Source: Linderina pennispora (Eukaryota > Kickxellomycota > Kickxellomycetes > Kickxellales > Kickxellaceae). From it: a stretch of DNA of 45,936 nucleotides. Positions within the stretch are counted from its first letter, which is position 1; the number at the start of each line of letters is the position of its first letter. The notes beneath the pieces are model-generated. The model did no database searches, was not told the DNA's origin, and saw only the letters and a list, made by a program, of their open reading frames with translations. Location of the stretch: positions 1-45,936 of the forward strand of contig NW_024468314.1 in NCBI RefSeq assembly GCF_002104995.1, given 5' to 3'. Positions 10,610-19,978 of the stretch are shown here, piece after piece. The position numbers and the translations under genes were made by a program.

Positions 10610-13144
10610 CTATGCGCGGGCCGACCTGATGTAGCCGTCGTTGAAGTTGATGGTGACCACCAGGAACTGCAGGTCGCTGGACGTGTTGTGGGCTAGCGGG
10701 CCGATGAACTCCTTGACGTGGTCGCGGAAGCGCGTAATCAGCAAGTGCAGGCTGTTGGCCTTGTCGGTGCTGTCGACCAGCATGCGCTCGCTATAGATCT
10801 CGTTGGCCTTGTTGACAAACTGCACGGCTGTGTCGATGAGCGTGGTCAGCGGGCGCAGCAGCGGGCGCTGGGGATTGCACACAAAGTCACGGATGGTGTC
10901 AACGTACTTTGTGTGGGCCTTGCTCCACCGGTCAATGTCGGCCTCGCCGTGGCCAGGCTTGGTGGCCGCAACAAAGTCGCCCCACGCGCCCTCGATGACA
11001 TTGAGCGAGATGTACCGCTGCACCTGGTGGAAAAACTGCACCATCTCCGAGCACGCAATCTCGCTCTCGCGGTACATCTGCCGCAGCTCCGCAGTCACCA
11101 GCGGCGACTCGCCAATCCCATTGCTCTTGCGCCGCCGCCGCAGCTCGCTGTCCCGCAATGCTGCCCGCGCCGCCCCCATCTGGCGCTGCCACAGCTGGCT
11201 CAGCGAGTGCTCCACGCGCTTCAGCTTCAGCAGAAAACGGTTGATCTCGCTGTACCGCCGCATGGTCTTGCGCGGAATCACCGAATCGAGTGGCTCTGCC
11301 AGTACATACGTGATGCTCACATCGTCGCTTACCGATGCTGCCGGCTCAGCGCCATCCTCACTGGTCCGGAACAGCAGCCGCATGGCCGCAATGAACTCGG
11401 ACGGCTCGTATTGCGCATTGGATGCTCGGATAGCGGACGTCAGCGCCGCCGACAGATCAGGGCCGCCCTTGTCCTTGGCGTACCCTGACAGGCCGTATGA
11501 CCGCGCCATGCGCTTGCGCAGATTGTCCAGCGTCTCAACCAGTGCCAGCGAGAAATCGCCCTGCTCCAGCAGCAGGTACCGCCGCAGCGCCTGCATATGG
11601 CCCATCAGCTGGAACCGGTCCATCAGCACATGCATCAGCCGCTCGTTGACCATCGACGACGACCGATACACAAAGCGCTCCAAAGCCCCTGGATCCGCCA
11701 AGTCCTCGGTGAGCTGCGTGCGCGGGCCCTGCTCGGCCACCCACTTGCCGTCGTCGCACGCGACCCGCAGAAAGTTCAGCGAACGGCCAATCTGGTAGAT
11801 TTTCCACGGCATATCGCCGTTGATATGCACGGGGATCATATCCTGGGCCACGCTGTACTTGCCGTCCCACAGCTTGTCGCCCTGGTCGGCCTTGACCTTG
11901 ATGAAGAACTCCTCGTATGGGTCCACCAGCTCGCCGTCCGTGACCCACCGCACCAGCGTCTCGTTGAACGGCGCCGACGCTGTCAGCAAGAGCCGCCGCG
12001 AGAACGAGTGGATGAATGGGTCGCCGTCATCCGTCAGCGTGCTTAGCGTCGACAGAAGCTCGCCGCCGCCCTTGCCCTCCTGCACTTTGCGGATCGCCGT
12101 CACCATCAGCCGCAGCTTCTGCATCGGCTCGATCGTCCACGCATACATCCGCCGCAGCGTCAACCCCAGCGCCGACTCGCCCGGCTCCAGGTGTGCTGGG
12201 GCCTTGGTCAGCTGGGCCTCCAGCACCGCCACCAGCTTGAAGTACTGCGTCATCTCGCGCTGCAGCTCTGCGCAGAAGCTTTGCTGGTACAGCTTGCCCT
12301 GCCGCTCTGTCTCGGCAATGTATTGCTGGATGTCGCGGCACAGGCTGCCCAGCTCTGACAGCGTCATTACCATTGCCCGCGTGGGCCGCGACAGCCGCAC
12401 CTCGGCACGGATTGTGAATGCCCCCATCTGCTCGTTCCAGCTGATGTACGCTCCGCTGATTCCCTGCATCACGTAAATAAGATCACGCAGCATCACCGCC
12501 TCGTCAGCGTCGTCATGCGACGGCAGCGACCGGTACAGGAACGGTTCACCACCCACAGATATCTGCGATGGCGAGCTTTCGCGTGCTGGTGGCTCCACCG
12601 CCCGCCGCTCGCCGAACCTATCGGGTCCGTCTGCCTGCGCAGATGCATTTCCCCCGTCCCGCGCCAAATAATCCGGCCCACTGCGCCGACCAAACCCTGC
12701 TGTCGAGTACGCTCCCGGCGCCTCGCCGCTGCCCACCGGCGGTGCCACCTGGTCCATGTAAATATTCCCCATTCCCTGCTCGCCCATCGGCGGTGATATG
12801 CCGTCGCCAAACGAAGACTGCGAACCACCCATGCTGCATGCGGCTAGCAGATACAGAATGGACCACCAGTCGTGCTCTGGGTCCAACCGCTTCAGCTCGC
12901 TGTACTGTTGACCAACTTCCAGCGCCGACTGCCTGCTCTGTGTGCTTGTCATCAGCTTCTTTTTGATATCATCAATAAGCAGCTGCTCGTCGTGCACTAC
13001 AGCTGGTGCTATGCTGCTGTCGGCGATGTGCCGGTAGTATTTGGCCAGATCCATGCGCCTTGACCTCCCTTGGTGGTCGTCACGTGGGACACGTCCCAGG
13101 AACGCATCCATGTAGCCCTGCAGTGCCTGGTTGAATTCGGCCAT
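10610..13144 (-). CDS. Gamma-tubulin complex component 3 (GCP3/Spc98/Alp6)
   Basis: This is a core subunit of the gamma-tubulin small complex, which nucleates microtubules at the spindle pole body. The 844-residue, intronless frame reads MAEFNQALQGYMDAF to DGYIRSARA. The N-terminal GRIP1 region contains LLRDLIYVMQGISGAYI-like text (residues about 215-240), SRPTRAMVMTLSELGSL, LRRMYAWTIEPMQKLRLM and DGELVDPYEEFFI. The C-terminal GRIP2 region contains INRFLLKLKRVEHSLSQLW and the helical bundle that contacts gamma-tubulin. Motif order and length fit GCP3 (about 850-900 residues) better than GCP2, 4, 5 or 6. No frame break is seen. It is divergent from MAK16 with about 340 nt between the starts. 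Confidence 0.9.
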   Translation of the reverse strand: MAEFNQALQGYMDAFLGRVPRDDHQGRSRRMDLAKYYRHIADSSIAPAVVHDEQLLIDDIKKKLMTSTQSRQSALEVGQQYSELKRLDPEHDWWSILYLLAACSMGGSQSSFGDGISPPMGEQGMGNIYMDQVAPPVGSGEAPGAYSTAGFGRRSGPDYLARDGGNASAQADGPDRFGERRAVEPPARESSPSQISVGGEPFLYRSLPSHDDADEAVMLRDLIYVMQGISGAYISWNEQMGAFTIRAEVRLSRPTRAMVMTLSELGSLCRDIQQYIAETERQGKLYQQSFCAELQREMTQYFKLVAVLEAQLTKAPAHLEPGESALGLTLRRMYAWTIEPMQKLRLMVTAIRKVQEGKGGGELLSTLSTLTDDGDPFIHSFSRRLLLTASAPFNETLVRWVTDGELVDPYEEFFIKVKADQGDKLWDGKYSVAQDMIPVHINGDMPWKIYQIGRSLNFLRVACDDGKWVAEQGPRTQLTEDLADPGALERFVYRSSSMVNERLMHVLMDRFQLMGHMQALRRYLLLEQGDFSLALVETLDNLRKRMARSYGLSGYAKDKGGPDLSAALTSAIRASNAQYEPSEFIAAMRLLFRTSEDGAEPAASVSDDVSITYVLAEPLDSVIPRKTMRRYSEINRFLLKLKRVEHSLSQLWQRQMGAARAALRDSELRRRRKSNGIGESPLVTAELRQMYRESEIACSEMVQFFHQVQRYISLNVIEGAWGDFVAATKPGHGEADIDRWSKAHTKYVDTIRDFVCNPQRPLLRPLTTLIDTAVQFVNKANEIYSERMLVDSTDKANSLHLLITRFRDHVKEFIGPLAHNTSSDLQFLVVTINFNDGYIRSARA

Positions 13145-13404
13145 GTCTGTCTGATGTGTGTCGGTAATAAATAAAAAAGGAATGCGGAAATAGCGGGTCC
13201 AGAAACCACCAGCAGCAGTCGCGTCGACATGCCTTCAGCTCGCTTTGCCATGGGTTTCACGCGTCGTAAACAAATCAGATACTCGCACAACAGTAATCAC
13301 TGATTACGCATACGATCAGTGCAAAAAATCAGCTTCGATGTCGAAAAAATGTTTGGACCTCAGACATAGACCGGTTGCTTAGTTGCCCTACACCCAGATC
13401 TCCC

Positions 13405-13445
13405 CTTCGCTTCCTCTCTCTCTTTCTATACACTATATTATATCA
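13405..13445 (+). promoter_or_regulatory. Pyrimidine tract and TATA-like stretch before MAK16
   Basis: A CT-rich run (13405-13428) followed by CTATATTATATC lies 40-75 nt before the MAK16 ATG. Such pyrimidine tracts are common at fungal core promoters. This is an inference from composition and spacing only. Confidence 0.35.
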
Positions 13446-13480
13446 GCTAGGCACCTGCCACCCGTGCCAATTCAAACAAA

Positions 13481-14449
13481 ATGAACAACGACGGTCTCAT
13501 TTGGGAGGTTCTGAACAACCAGTTCTGCTCGTACAAGGTCAAGACCAACGTGGGCAGCCTGTGCCGGCACCCCTATAACCTAACTGGCCTCTGCAACAAG
13601 CGGGACTGCCCACTGGCGAACTCAAAGTATGCGACAGTGCGCGAGCGCGACGGCCGCATATATCTGTGCATGAAGACGCCCGAGCGCGCCCACACACCAG
13701 CCAAGCTCTGGGAGATGATCGCCTTGCCCAAGAACTTTGCCGATGCAATCGAGATCATCGACAAGGAGCTCTTGTACTGGCCCGACTGGATGGTGAACAT
13801 GTGCAAGCAGCGCTTGACGCGTATCACCCAATACCTGATTCGCACGCGGAAGCTGAAGCTCAAGAACAAGCACACTCTGGTGCCCATCAAGAAGAAGCTC
13901 GAGCGCCGCGAAAAGTCCCGCGAGGTCCGCGCCGAACAGGCTGCACGCCTCGACCAGTCCATTGAGAAGGAGCTGCTGGAGCGTCTCAAGAACAAGGCAT
14001 ACGGCGACCAGCCGCTTAATGTCAACGAGAACGTCTGGCGCGAGATCCTCGAGGCCGATGAGGTCGAGGCTGAGTCAGACGTCACCACCGAGGATGAGCT
14101 TGAGGATGAGGAGGAGATCGAGGAGGAGGAGGAGAATGTCCGCGAGTTCGTTTCCGATAACAGCGACTTTGAGGATGATATGGAAGATATGCTCGGCATG
14201 GACGCTGGTCGGTTCTCGTCAGCCTCAGAGGACGATAGCGAGGAGGAGGACTCGGATGTTGATTCTGTTGATTCTGTCGATTCCGAGGACGAAGAGGATG
14301 AAGACAATACCCCGAAGAAGTCTGCCAAGGCCAAGCGGCCAGCCCCGACAAAGCAGGCGAAGCCCGCCAAGAAGCCCAAGAAGCGCGGTCCACGTGTCGA
14401 GGTCGAGTACGAGACCGAGGCTCAGGACGACATGCTTACCAACTGGTGA
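13481..14449 (+). CDS. MAK16: Ribosome biogenesis protein Mak16
   Basis: Mak16 is a nucleolar factor needed for early 60S subunit assembly with Rpf1. The intact 322-residue frame starts MNNDGLIWEVLNNQFCSYKV. It contains the conserved N-terminal zinc-binding text CRHPYNLTGLCNKRDCPLAN, then YATVRERDGRIYLCMKT and ERAHTPAKLWE, and the family block IEKELLERLKNKAYGDQPLN. The C-terminal third is an acidic Glu/Asp/Ser stretch ending in a Lys/Pro-rich basic tail, as in other Mak16 proteins. There is no intron. The stop lies 351 nt from the stop of the convergent Fanzor gene, so this gene marks the left border of the accessory block. Confidence 0.95.
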   Translation: MNNDGLIWEVLNNQFCSYKVKTNVGSLCRHPYNLTGLCNKRDCPLANSKYATVRERDGRIYLCMKTPERAHTPAKLWEMIALPKNFADAIEIIDKELLYWPDWMVNMCKQRLTRITQYLIRTRKLKLKNKHTLVPIKKKLERREKSREVRAEQAARLDQSIEKELLERLKNKAYGDQPLNVNENVWREILEADEVEAESDVTTEDELEDEEEIEEEEENVREFVSDNSDFEDDMEDMLGMDAGRFSSASEDDSEEEDSDVDSVDSVDSEDEEDEDNTPKKSAKAKRPAPTKQAKPAKKPKKRGPRVEVEYETEAQDDMLTNW

Positions 14450-14549
14450 TACAGCACCTAAAATTTACTATGCAAATACTTAGTCAATCTACACCTTCAA
14501 AAGAGAATTACATGAAGACCATAGGGTGTGGGCACATAGGCTCATTTTG

Positions 14550-14567
14550 CGCACATGATGATGTGCG
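14550..14567 (-). other. Perfect 7-bp hairpin downstream of the Fanzor gene
   Basis: CGCACAT and ATGTGCG pair exactly around a GATG loop. It lies about 230 nt past the Fanzor stop and about 100 nt past the MAK16 stop. It could be part of an RNA 3' structure, an element-end signal or chance. The palindrome is seen directly; any role is inferred. Confidence 0.4.
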
Positions 14568-14641
14568 GTTATGACCATTTGTGTGTGATTTTTGCTTAAT
14601 GAGAATCCAAAGTCTGGTTTTCAATTCAACAGTTTCAACAT

Positions 14642-14800
14642 TTTTATTTGCTAATGAGGATGTTTCATAGAGCGCTTACTAGAATTGCTCTGCTCGCGAT
14701 GCGAGCTCGGCTGCTAGTCAGCATGGGTTGACACGTCGATAAGAGCATCACGGCGGACCGGTCATTTGAACGTGTCGGATGGTTGTTGGTGCAATGGCGA
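14642..14800 (-). ncRNA. Candidate Fanzor guide RNA / 3' UTR with hairpin
   Basis: In OMEGA systems the guide RNA is usually encoded at or just past the 3' end of the nuclease gene on the same strand. Here the 159 nt after the Fanzor stop include a perfect 6-bp, 3-nt-loop hairpin at 14692-14706 (GCTCGC paired with GCGAGC). A polyadenylation-like AATAAA lies on the minus strand at about 14643-14648. This is a position-based candidate only: no known scaffold sequence is recognised and the boundaries are guesses. Confidence 0.3.
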
Positions 14801-17374
14801 TCATGGACATCTCCTGTCTTGATGGCCTGCTCTGCGTAGGCGCTTCAGCGCTGGCTCGCTGCTCCTGGCAGCAGAACCGCCTGCTGCTGCACGCCTCTTG
14901 CGCGACCTCTTTGTTGCAGGGGTGGTGCCAGAAGCATCAGCAGCAATGGCCGTAAAGCGATGGAACCGTTCAGGAATACTGCCTGAACTACAGAGTGACT
15001 GGAAAATGAGCCTGAAGTTTAGAACTGCTGCGAGATCGCGGTTCAAGAGCCGAGACGAATAGGCTCGCCTGTATTGTGCCATGGCCCGCTTACATGACTC
15101 GCTTGTACAGCGGAGAAGGCCATGGCACTTCACAGTTGGGTTCTTCGATCTCTGGTAGGGCCGCGGGTTGGGAACATGCCGGAATGTCTGCAGTGACTTT
15201 TCGCAGCAGAACGGGCACATCGACGATGTCCGGAATTCGTCGATCAGATAGACTTCAAAGCCATGATGCTTGAACTTGTCGCGCCATCCCTTGCCACGAA
15301 TCGGCGCATGGTGTCGGGCCATCGGCGCACTCCAATTGCCCATGACCAGCACTGGATCTGGACCGAACTTGCTCCGGAGTTTTGCGGCAAGCCTGTGGTC
15401 TGCGCGGGCCTGGTTCATGAATGAATCAAGGCGCAGCTTGCGGTGAAGCGGGTACACCTTGGGACTGGTACTGACACCTGGATGGACCTTCCAGCGCCTT
15501 TGGTGCTGCTTGTTTGACTTAGTGAGTTGCTGCTCTGGTAACCTTCGCGCTGTCATCGTGCTGGCATAAAACGGTGCTAGGACACACCGCACAGATGCAC
15601 GGGCAGCAACGTAGGCACGGAATTTTGCTGGGCTAAGGGTCCGGCAGCAGTGCTTGGAAAGCTCTGCCTCTGCTCTGCGGACAGCATCTTCTGGGACTTG
15701 ATCCTTTGTAGCCTGACGAATCCTGTCATAGTGGCGCAGCTTGAGCTCCCTATTGCGCTGCTGCCGTGTGTAGCGGTAGAGCTTTTTTTCACCCCCTTTC
15801 CCATTGCTGCTATTTTCGTGCATCATGTATAGCAAATCGCCCCGACCTGGATCGATGAATACACAGCGGCCTTTCAGATTCTGCAGCTCTGGCTGTGGGA
15901 TCTGGTGGATATAGCGACAGTCAGCTATAGTACTGCCTCCCACAGCATCACCTCCTGCAACATCGCCTGTAGCATCGCCTGTAGCATCGCCTCCCGCAGC
16001 ATCGCCTCCTGCACTATCAGCATCTACTGCACCATCAGCCTTGAATATCTTGTCTTGTAACAGAATGCATATCGTTACACCATCTGTTGTCGCCATTCCG
16101 TGGAATTTTCTATCACCATGCGCCTTAAATGGCTTTGATGTTAGATCTGCGACCCGGCCCCACACATCCCACACAGGTTGTGTGATCCCTTGGACCGGGT
16201 CGTGTGCACAGACTGGGGGTGCTGATGCATATGCATTGTTAAGTGCTGCAACAGTGTCTGCTGCTGCTGCCGATGCAGCAGCAAGTGAATCAGCCGCTAC
16301 TGCTGCAGTTGCTGCAGTGGCCTCTGTTGCATCCGATGGCATCTTCGCTGCTTCACATGCAGCCTTCTTGGCCAATTTTTCGCCCTTTTCTGCTGCTTTC
16401 CTTGCCTCTGTTGCTGCCCTCTTTGCTGCGTTGATCTTGGTAACCTCCTCACGTGTTTTCGAAACAAACACCTGCTTGATTATTTGCTTGTCCAAACGCA
16501 CATGGCCTGGGATCCATGATGTCCGCAGAGGCAAGCATTGGGGAGGAGACTTGCCAAACTGCTCATTCTCGATAAGCTGGCATAGGCGAATGTATGCACG
16601 CAGATGCTTAAGTGGATTTACCTTGGCATCATAGTATCGGCTGTCTTTGGCGAATCTGTACTTGGCACCATAGGCATTAAGGACTAGTGCCAGCTTGTTG
16701 TAGATTGCAAGCATCGGTGGGGTGAGCACACTGAGGTCAGGGTGCCTAGAGGCAACTGCCTGGCGGAGCTTCTGTGCAGGTGTATAAATACACACTTGGC
16801 ATGCATTATTGAACTCAGCCTTGGACACATTGCCCATTGTACTGTGCAGTGTGTTTTTGCGGCTGCGAATATCAATCAATTTGGCCAGAATCCGCTGTAG
16901 GCAAGTGCCATAGTGCAACACAATGTTGTTCTTGTATGCTGTCATCAGCTCGGCATCCACGTATGTTGCTACTTGATTCATTTCACGTACACCATGTAGC
17001 TCGATATCGCCATTATGTAATAGATAATCATAAATATGGTATCTAACTACATCACCGAAATCTGCGCTCGACAGTTCTGACTTGTCCTTCTGGTTAATGA
17101 AATCCTCAGCAGATATGACAGTCTTCGCCTTCAGGTTGCGATAAATGAATAAATAAATAAAACGAAAAAAACCCTTTTTCACAAATGTTGCTGGGTCAAA
17201 GGCATCATCGTAAGCTAGCTGATGGAGTAGTATCCATCGTGCAAGCATGTATGTATGCTCTTTGATGATATTGACACTATGTACAAATTGCTCTAGGCGG
17301 GGCAACATAGAATCACGGAAGCCAATACCACCAAGTGATGTCTTTATGGCAGTAGTGCTGCGGGTAATGTTCAT
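14801..17374 (-). CDS. Fanzor (eukaryotic TnpB-like RNA-guided nuclease)
   Basis: This intact, intronless 857-residue protein belongs to the Fanzor family, eukaryotic relatives of TnpB whose studied members cut DNA under guidance of an omega-RNA. RuvC-I is seen as CVFIDPGRGDLLYM (Asp508). The usual RuvC-II site reads VLVMGNWSAP with Asn680 where TnpB has Glu. An acidic pair, Asp712-Glu713 in VYLIDEFRTSSMCPFC, is the likely relocated glutamate. RuvC-III is LNRDLAAVLNFRL (Asp780). Between them lies a zinc finger, C720-x2-C723 and C756-x4-C761. CLPLRTSWIPGHVRLD near residue 280 fits the wedge/REC part. Ala-rich and GGDA-repeat insertions interrupt the region before RuvC-I. The basic C-terminus (RSRKRRAAAG) could be a nuclear localisation signal. 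The start MNITRSTTAIKTSLGG is the first ATG of the open frame. The order of motifs and the length support Fanzor1. Confidence 0.9.
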   Translation of the reverse strand: MNITRSTTAIKTSLGGIGFRDSMLPRLEQFVHSVNIIKEHTYMLARWILLHQLAYDDAFDPATFVKKGFFRFIYLFIYRNLKAKTVISAEDFINQKDKSELSSADFGDVVRYHIYDYLLHNGDIELHGVREMNQVATYVDAELMTAYKNNIVLHYGTCLQRILAKLIDIRSRKNTLHSTMGNVSKAEFNNACQVCIYTPAQKLRQAVASRHPDLSVLTPPMLAIYNKLALVLNAYGAKYRFAKDSRYYDAKVNPLKHLRAYIRLCQLIENEQFGKSPPQCLPLRTSWIPGHVRLDKQIIKQVFVSKTREEVTKINAAKRAATEARKAAEKGEKLAKKAACEAAKMPSDATEATAATAAVAADSLAAASAAAADTVAALNNAYASAPPVCAHDPVQGITQPVWDVWGRVADLTSKPFKAHGDRKFHGMATTDGVTICILLQDKIFKADGAVDADSAGGDAAGGDATGDATGDVAGGDAVGGSTIADCRYIHQIPQPELQNLKGRCVFIDPGRGDLLYMMHENSSNGKGGEKKLYRYTRQQRNRELKLRHYDRIRQATKDQVPEDAVRRAEAELSKHCCRTLSPAKFRAYVAARASVRCVLAPFYASTMTARRLPEQQLTKSNKQHQRRWKVHPGVSTSPKVYPLHRKLRLDSFMNQARADHRLAAKLRSKFGPDPVLVMGNWSAPMARHHAPIRGKGWRDKFKHHGFEVYLIDEFRTSSMCPFCCEKSLQTFRHVPNPRPYQRSKNPTVKCHGLLRCTSESCKRAMAQYRRAYSSRLLNRDLAAVLNFRLIFQSLCSSGSIPERFHRFTAIAADASGTTPATKRSRKRRAAAGGSAARSSEPALKRLRRAGHQDRRCP
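15938..16036 (-). repeat. In-frame GGDA/TGDA coding minisatellite in the Fanzor gene
   Basis: Imperfect 12- and 15-nt units (core GTAGCATCGCCT on the plus strand) encode repeated Gly-Gly-Asp-Ala and Thr-Gly-Asp-Ala blocks. They sit about 25-60 residues before the RuvC-I aspartate. All unit lengths are multiples of three, so the frame stays open. The segment is probably a surface loop that tolerates length change. Confidence 0.75.
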
Positions 17375-19978
17375 TTGAGAAATTCAATAGGCAAAGTAAG
17401 AAGAGAAATGATGCTGTTCAGTTTTGCTGTATTGCAGATGCATAGCATTAAGAACTTTTTATTAAAGATTATCTGGTTTGCATGGTTCTTGGGGCCCTTA
17501 GCACTGATACAGTCTCTTGAATCAGTCTATACAGACTGGGTCTATTGTGGCCCAAATACTACTGCTTACGCATGTTCATAAGACAAATTAATTTATAAAA
17601 TAAACCCACAAATATTGCATAACCACCAGAAGAGCTATATGGCCTTATTCAATGTGCTCATAAATAAACATCCTAAGAGTGTTGCGCAGCCGGTGATGAC
17701 CACCATGATGACGCCATGGAAGTTATCAGGCCGACCGACAATGAGAGCAGCTCTTGCGCTGAACCAATGGAGATATCTAGTGGAGACCTGTGACCACTAC
17801 AATAACAACTCGTCACCCTGGTTTCACCGATGAGGTCGGATGCCGCACAAGATCAAAAAGGAGTTTATAGAGTAAGTCACCCAAACTCGTGTTGAAGCTT
17901 AAAAGTTTTATTTTATTTTTTTAACCAATTAAATAATTTCTAGCGGACGGTCGGACACTTTTTGGACTATAAAATCTTTATATATAGGTAAAGAGGTAAA
18001 GATAAAGAGGTAAAGATATAAAATCTTATATAAAAGTAAAGATATAACAACTCTATCAGCTATTCACAGAAATAAGAAACATCCGAACATCACTCTCTAG
18101 ATAGTAGCGTGAAAATTCAGACAAAAGGGAAACTAGCTTCTCACACTGAGAAAGCAGCCTGGAGTCCTATTTAAGAGCCATGTTGATAATACAAACACAG
18201 CATAGAGTGATGGATATAGAACTGAATACCATACCATGCTGTGCTGTGCTGCTATTTGTTCATCGCTTCTCTCTCTGTCATATATATCAGAGTGGGTGGT
18301 CCTGCTACCTGGTGTCCACACATGGAAATGATGTCTCTACTTAAAGTAGCGCCCACTGCCTGACTAGGACCTTAGACAAACGATTCTTTCATAGAGTACG
18401 CCGACTTCCACTAGAAGACTCATTGTACTGCTTCTGAAGGGCAGCAGCGGCAATGCATGCATTGCAGTCTATGTGGATCCGGAGCTTGGACTGAAAATCC
18501 CGAGCAATAAAAGTTTGGCATCGCTCGAATTCCACACTGGCAGGCCAAAAACAATTTTTAGCACTGAAGCATGCGGAGATGGAGCAGCGAGGATCAGTAT
18601 GAACAATGGCCGTGCATGTGGTGTCAGTCTGCTCCAAAATCAGGGGCTATTGCCATGAGCAGAACAGGCATTTTTGGTTGCGCAACGGGAGCTTAATTAA
18701 CCGAAAATGGCAGCTGCACAATGATCCGCAGCAGCACGCAGCGCAAGGCCATGCACAAAACACTTGATAGTGACAACCTGCTGCTCTGCTTGCTTCGAGT
18801 ATGCAGGAGATGGAGGGGATTTTGACAGTATGGATTGTGAGCAGCATAAAAGTAGGCGTGCATTTCCAGCCAAGACACTGTGTTAGCCGCATGGAAATAG
18901 ACAATGCAAATGTCACTGCAAGCCTTTTGAGCACGGCAGGATGCACTCCTTATTCGCTGTGGCAGCACCCAAGACCTATATGCGGAGCGGAGTTGCAAAT
19001 AAGAAACGTCACCATCGACAACTACAAGCCAACTGAGTAATGAATGATTTGTCTGGAAAAGAGGGACACGGCGCAAAATGACCATGATTTGGCAAAACGG
19101 CTTTACCGATCGCTCATGCAGCCTGCCGGCATGAGCGCCATTCAGCAAAAACTGAGCAGATAGTATAGTACACAGGAGGAGCTGCACGCACCTTTTTGGG
19201 CTCAAGAACCTAGCCCCAGCTCTATAGCACAGCGAGGGTGGCATCTGGGGCGCCTTAAACCACCCCTGGATCCAAATATAGACAGCAGCTCATTTGCTGA
19301 TCACACGTGTTGCCGCACTCCTTGTGTGTGGGTAACAAGTATCCCCGACCACATTTGTGGCCAGATGTCACTCTCTTGGGGAAAGGTATGCGGAGGCGAT
19401 GTAGGTAGGCGCCCCCTTACTCGCCTGTGCAGCCAGGCTTGACGTTCTCCATAGCTGATCAGTATTTCTAATCCAGAAAAGGAACTTGATGGCACTGACA
19501 CCCAGAGAGTTGCAGATTTTCAGTGACATTTTGGTGGCCTCTACGGAATGTTGGTGCCGACCTGCGCCCATGAGCATTTGGATATGCACACATAGTGAAT
19601 TACTTATAAATGAATATATTTGTAAAACCGTAAATGAGCTAGTATTCACATAAAAGAAATGGGTATGCAGAAACGATGGATAGAGGCCAGGGGAAATGAG
19701 GAAATTCATCGATAACCCGAACTGAAGAAGGTACAATGGCTAATTGAAGTGACAAAAATCCATCGGCAGTTTAGTCGTGCACCGAAACACGGCACATACA
19801 CAAGCCACATCTGCCTGCATGTGCAAAAAAGGACTGCCGACAGAATGAGCTCGAGCAGGTACGGTAGACAGTGCCGCTGCTGTTGCCGTCCTACAAATTC
19901 TGGCTGCGCAAGCATCCTATGTGTCCTGTACTTTTGCCATTTGGACATTATTTTTTACTTGCACCTAACATTTAAACC
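17375..19978. other. AT-rich spacer between the Fanzor and first FunK1 genes
   Basis: These 2.6 kb hold no gene I can support. The part 17860-18060 is strongly AT-rich with short repeats. Open frames such as minus 19244-18693 (183 codons, with a hydrophobic stretch near its start) lack recognised motifs and show no codon bias. The last 80 nt, ending in a TTTTTTACTTGCACC leader, are the likely promoter of the FunK1 gene. Confidence 0.5.
17966..18056 (+). repeat. AT-rich short tandem and direct repeats
   Basis: Copies of GGTAAAGA (near 17988, 17995 and 18010) are flanked by two near copies of TATAAAATCTT-TATATA at about 17968 and 18017. The structure is seen directly. It might mark an old element end or a replication-slippage tract. 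Confidence 0.6.

Larger units (their letters stand above)
14450..17600 (-). mobile_element. Fanzor-bearing insertion (ends not determined)
   Basis: A Fanzor gene with its downstream region sits between MAK16 and a long AT-rich spacer. Its codon bias is weaker than that of the housekeeping genes on the left, which fits an acquired element. Fanzor genes are often carried by eukaryotic transposons. I searched 14450-14560 and 17380-18060 by eye for terminal inverted repeats or a target-site duplication and found none I trust. No separate transposase is visible. The limits given are nominal. Confidence 0.4.

Noticed and set aside
14450-18060. Terminal inverted repeats or target-site duplication around the Fanzor gene
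   Set aside because: No convincing pair was found by eye; only the nominal element is reported, with low confidence.
18693-19244. 183-codon minus-strand frame with a signal-peptide-like start
   Set aside because: No codon bias, odd composition (many Cys, Leu and Arg), and overlap with other random frames in an AT-rich spacer.
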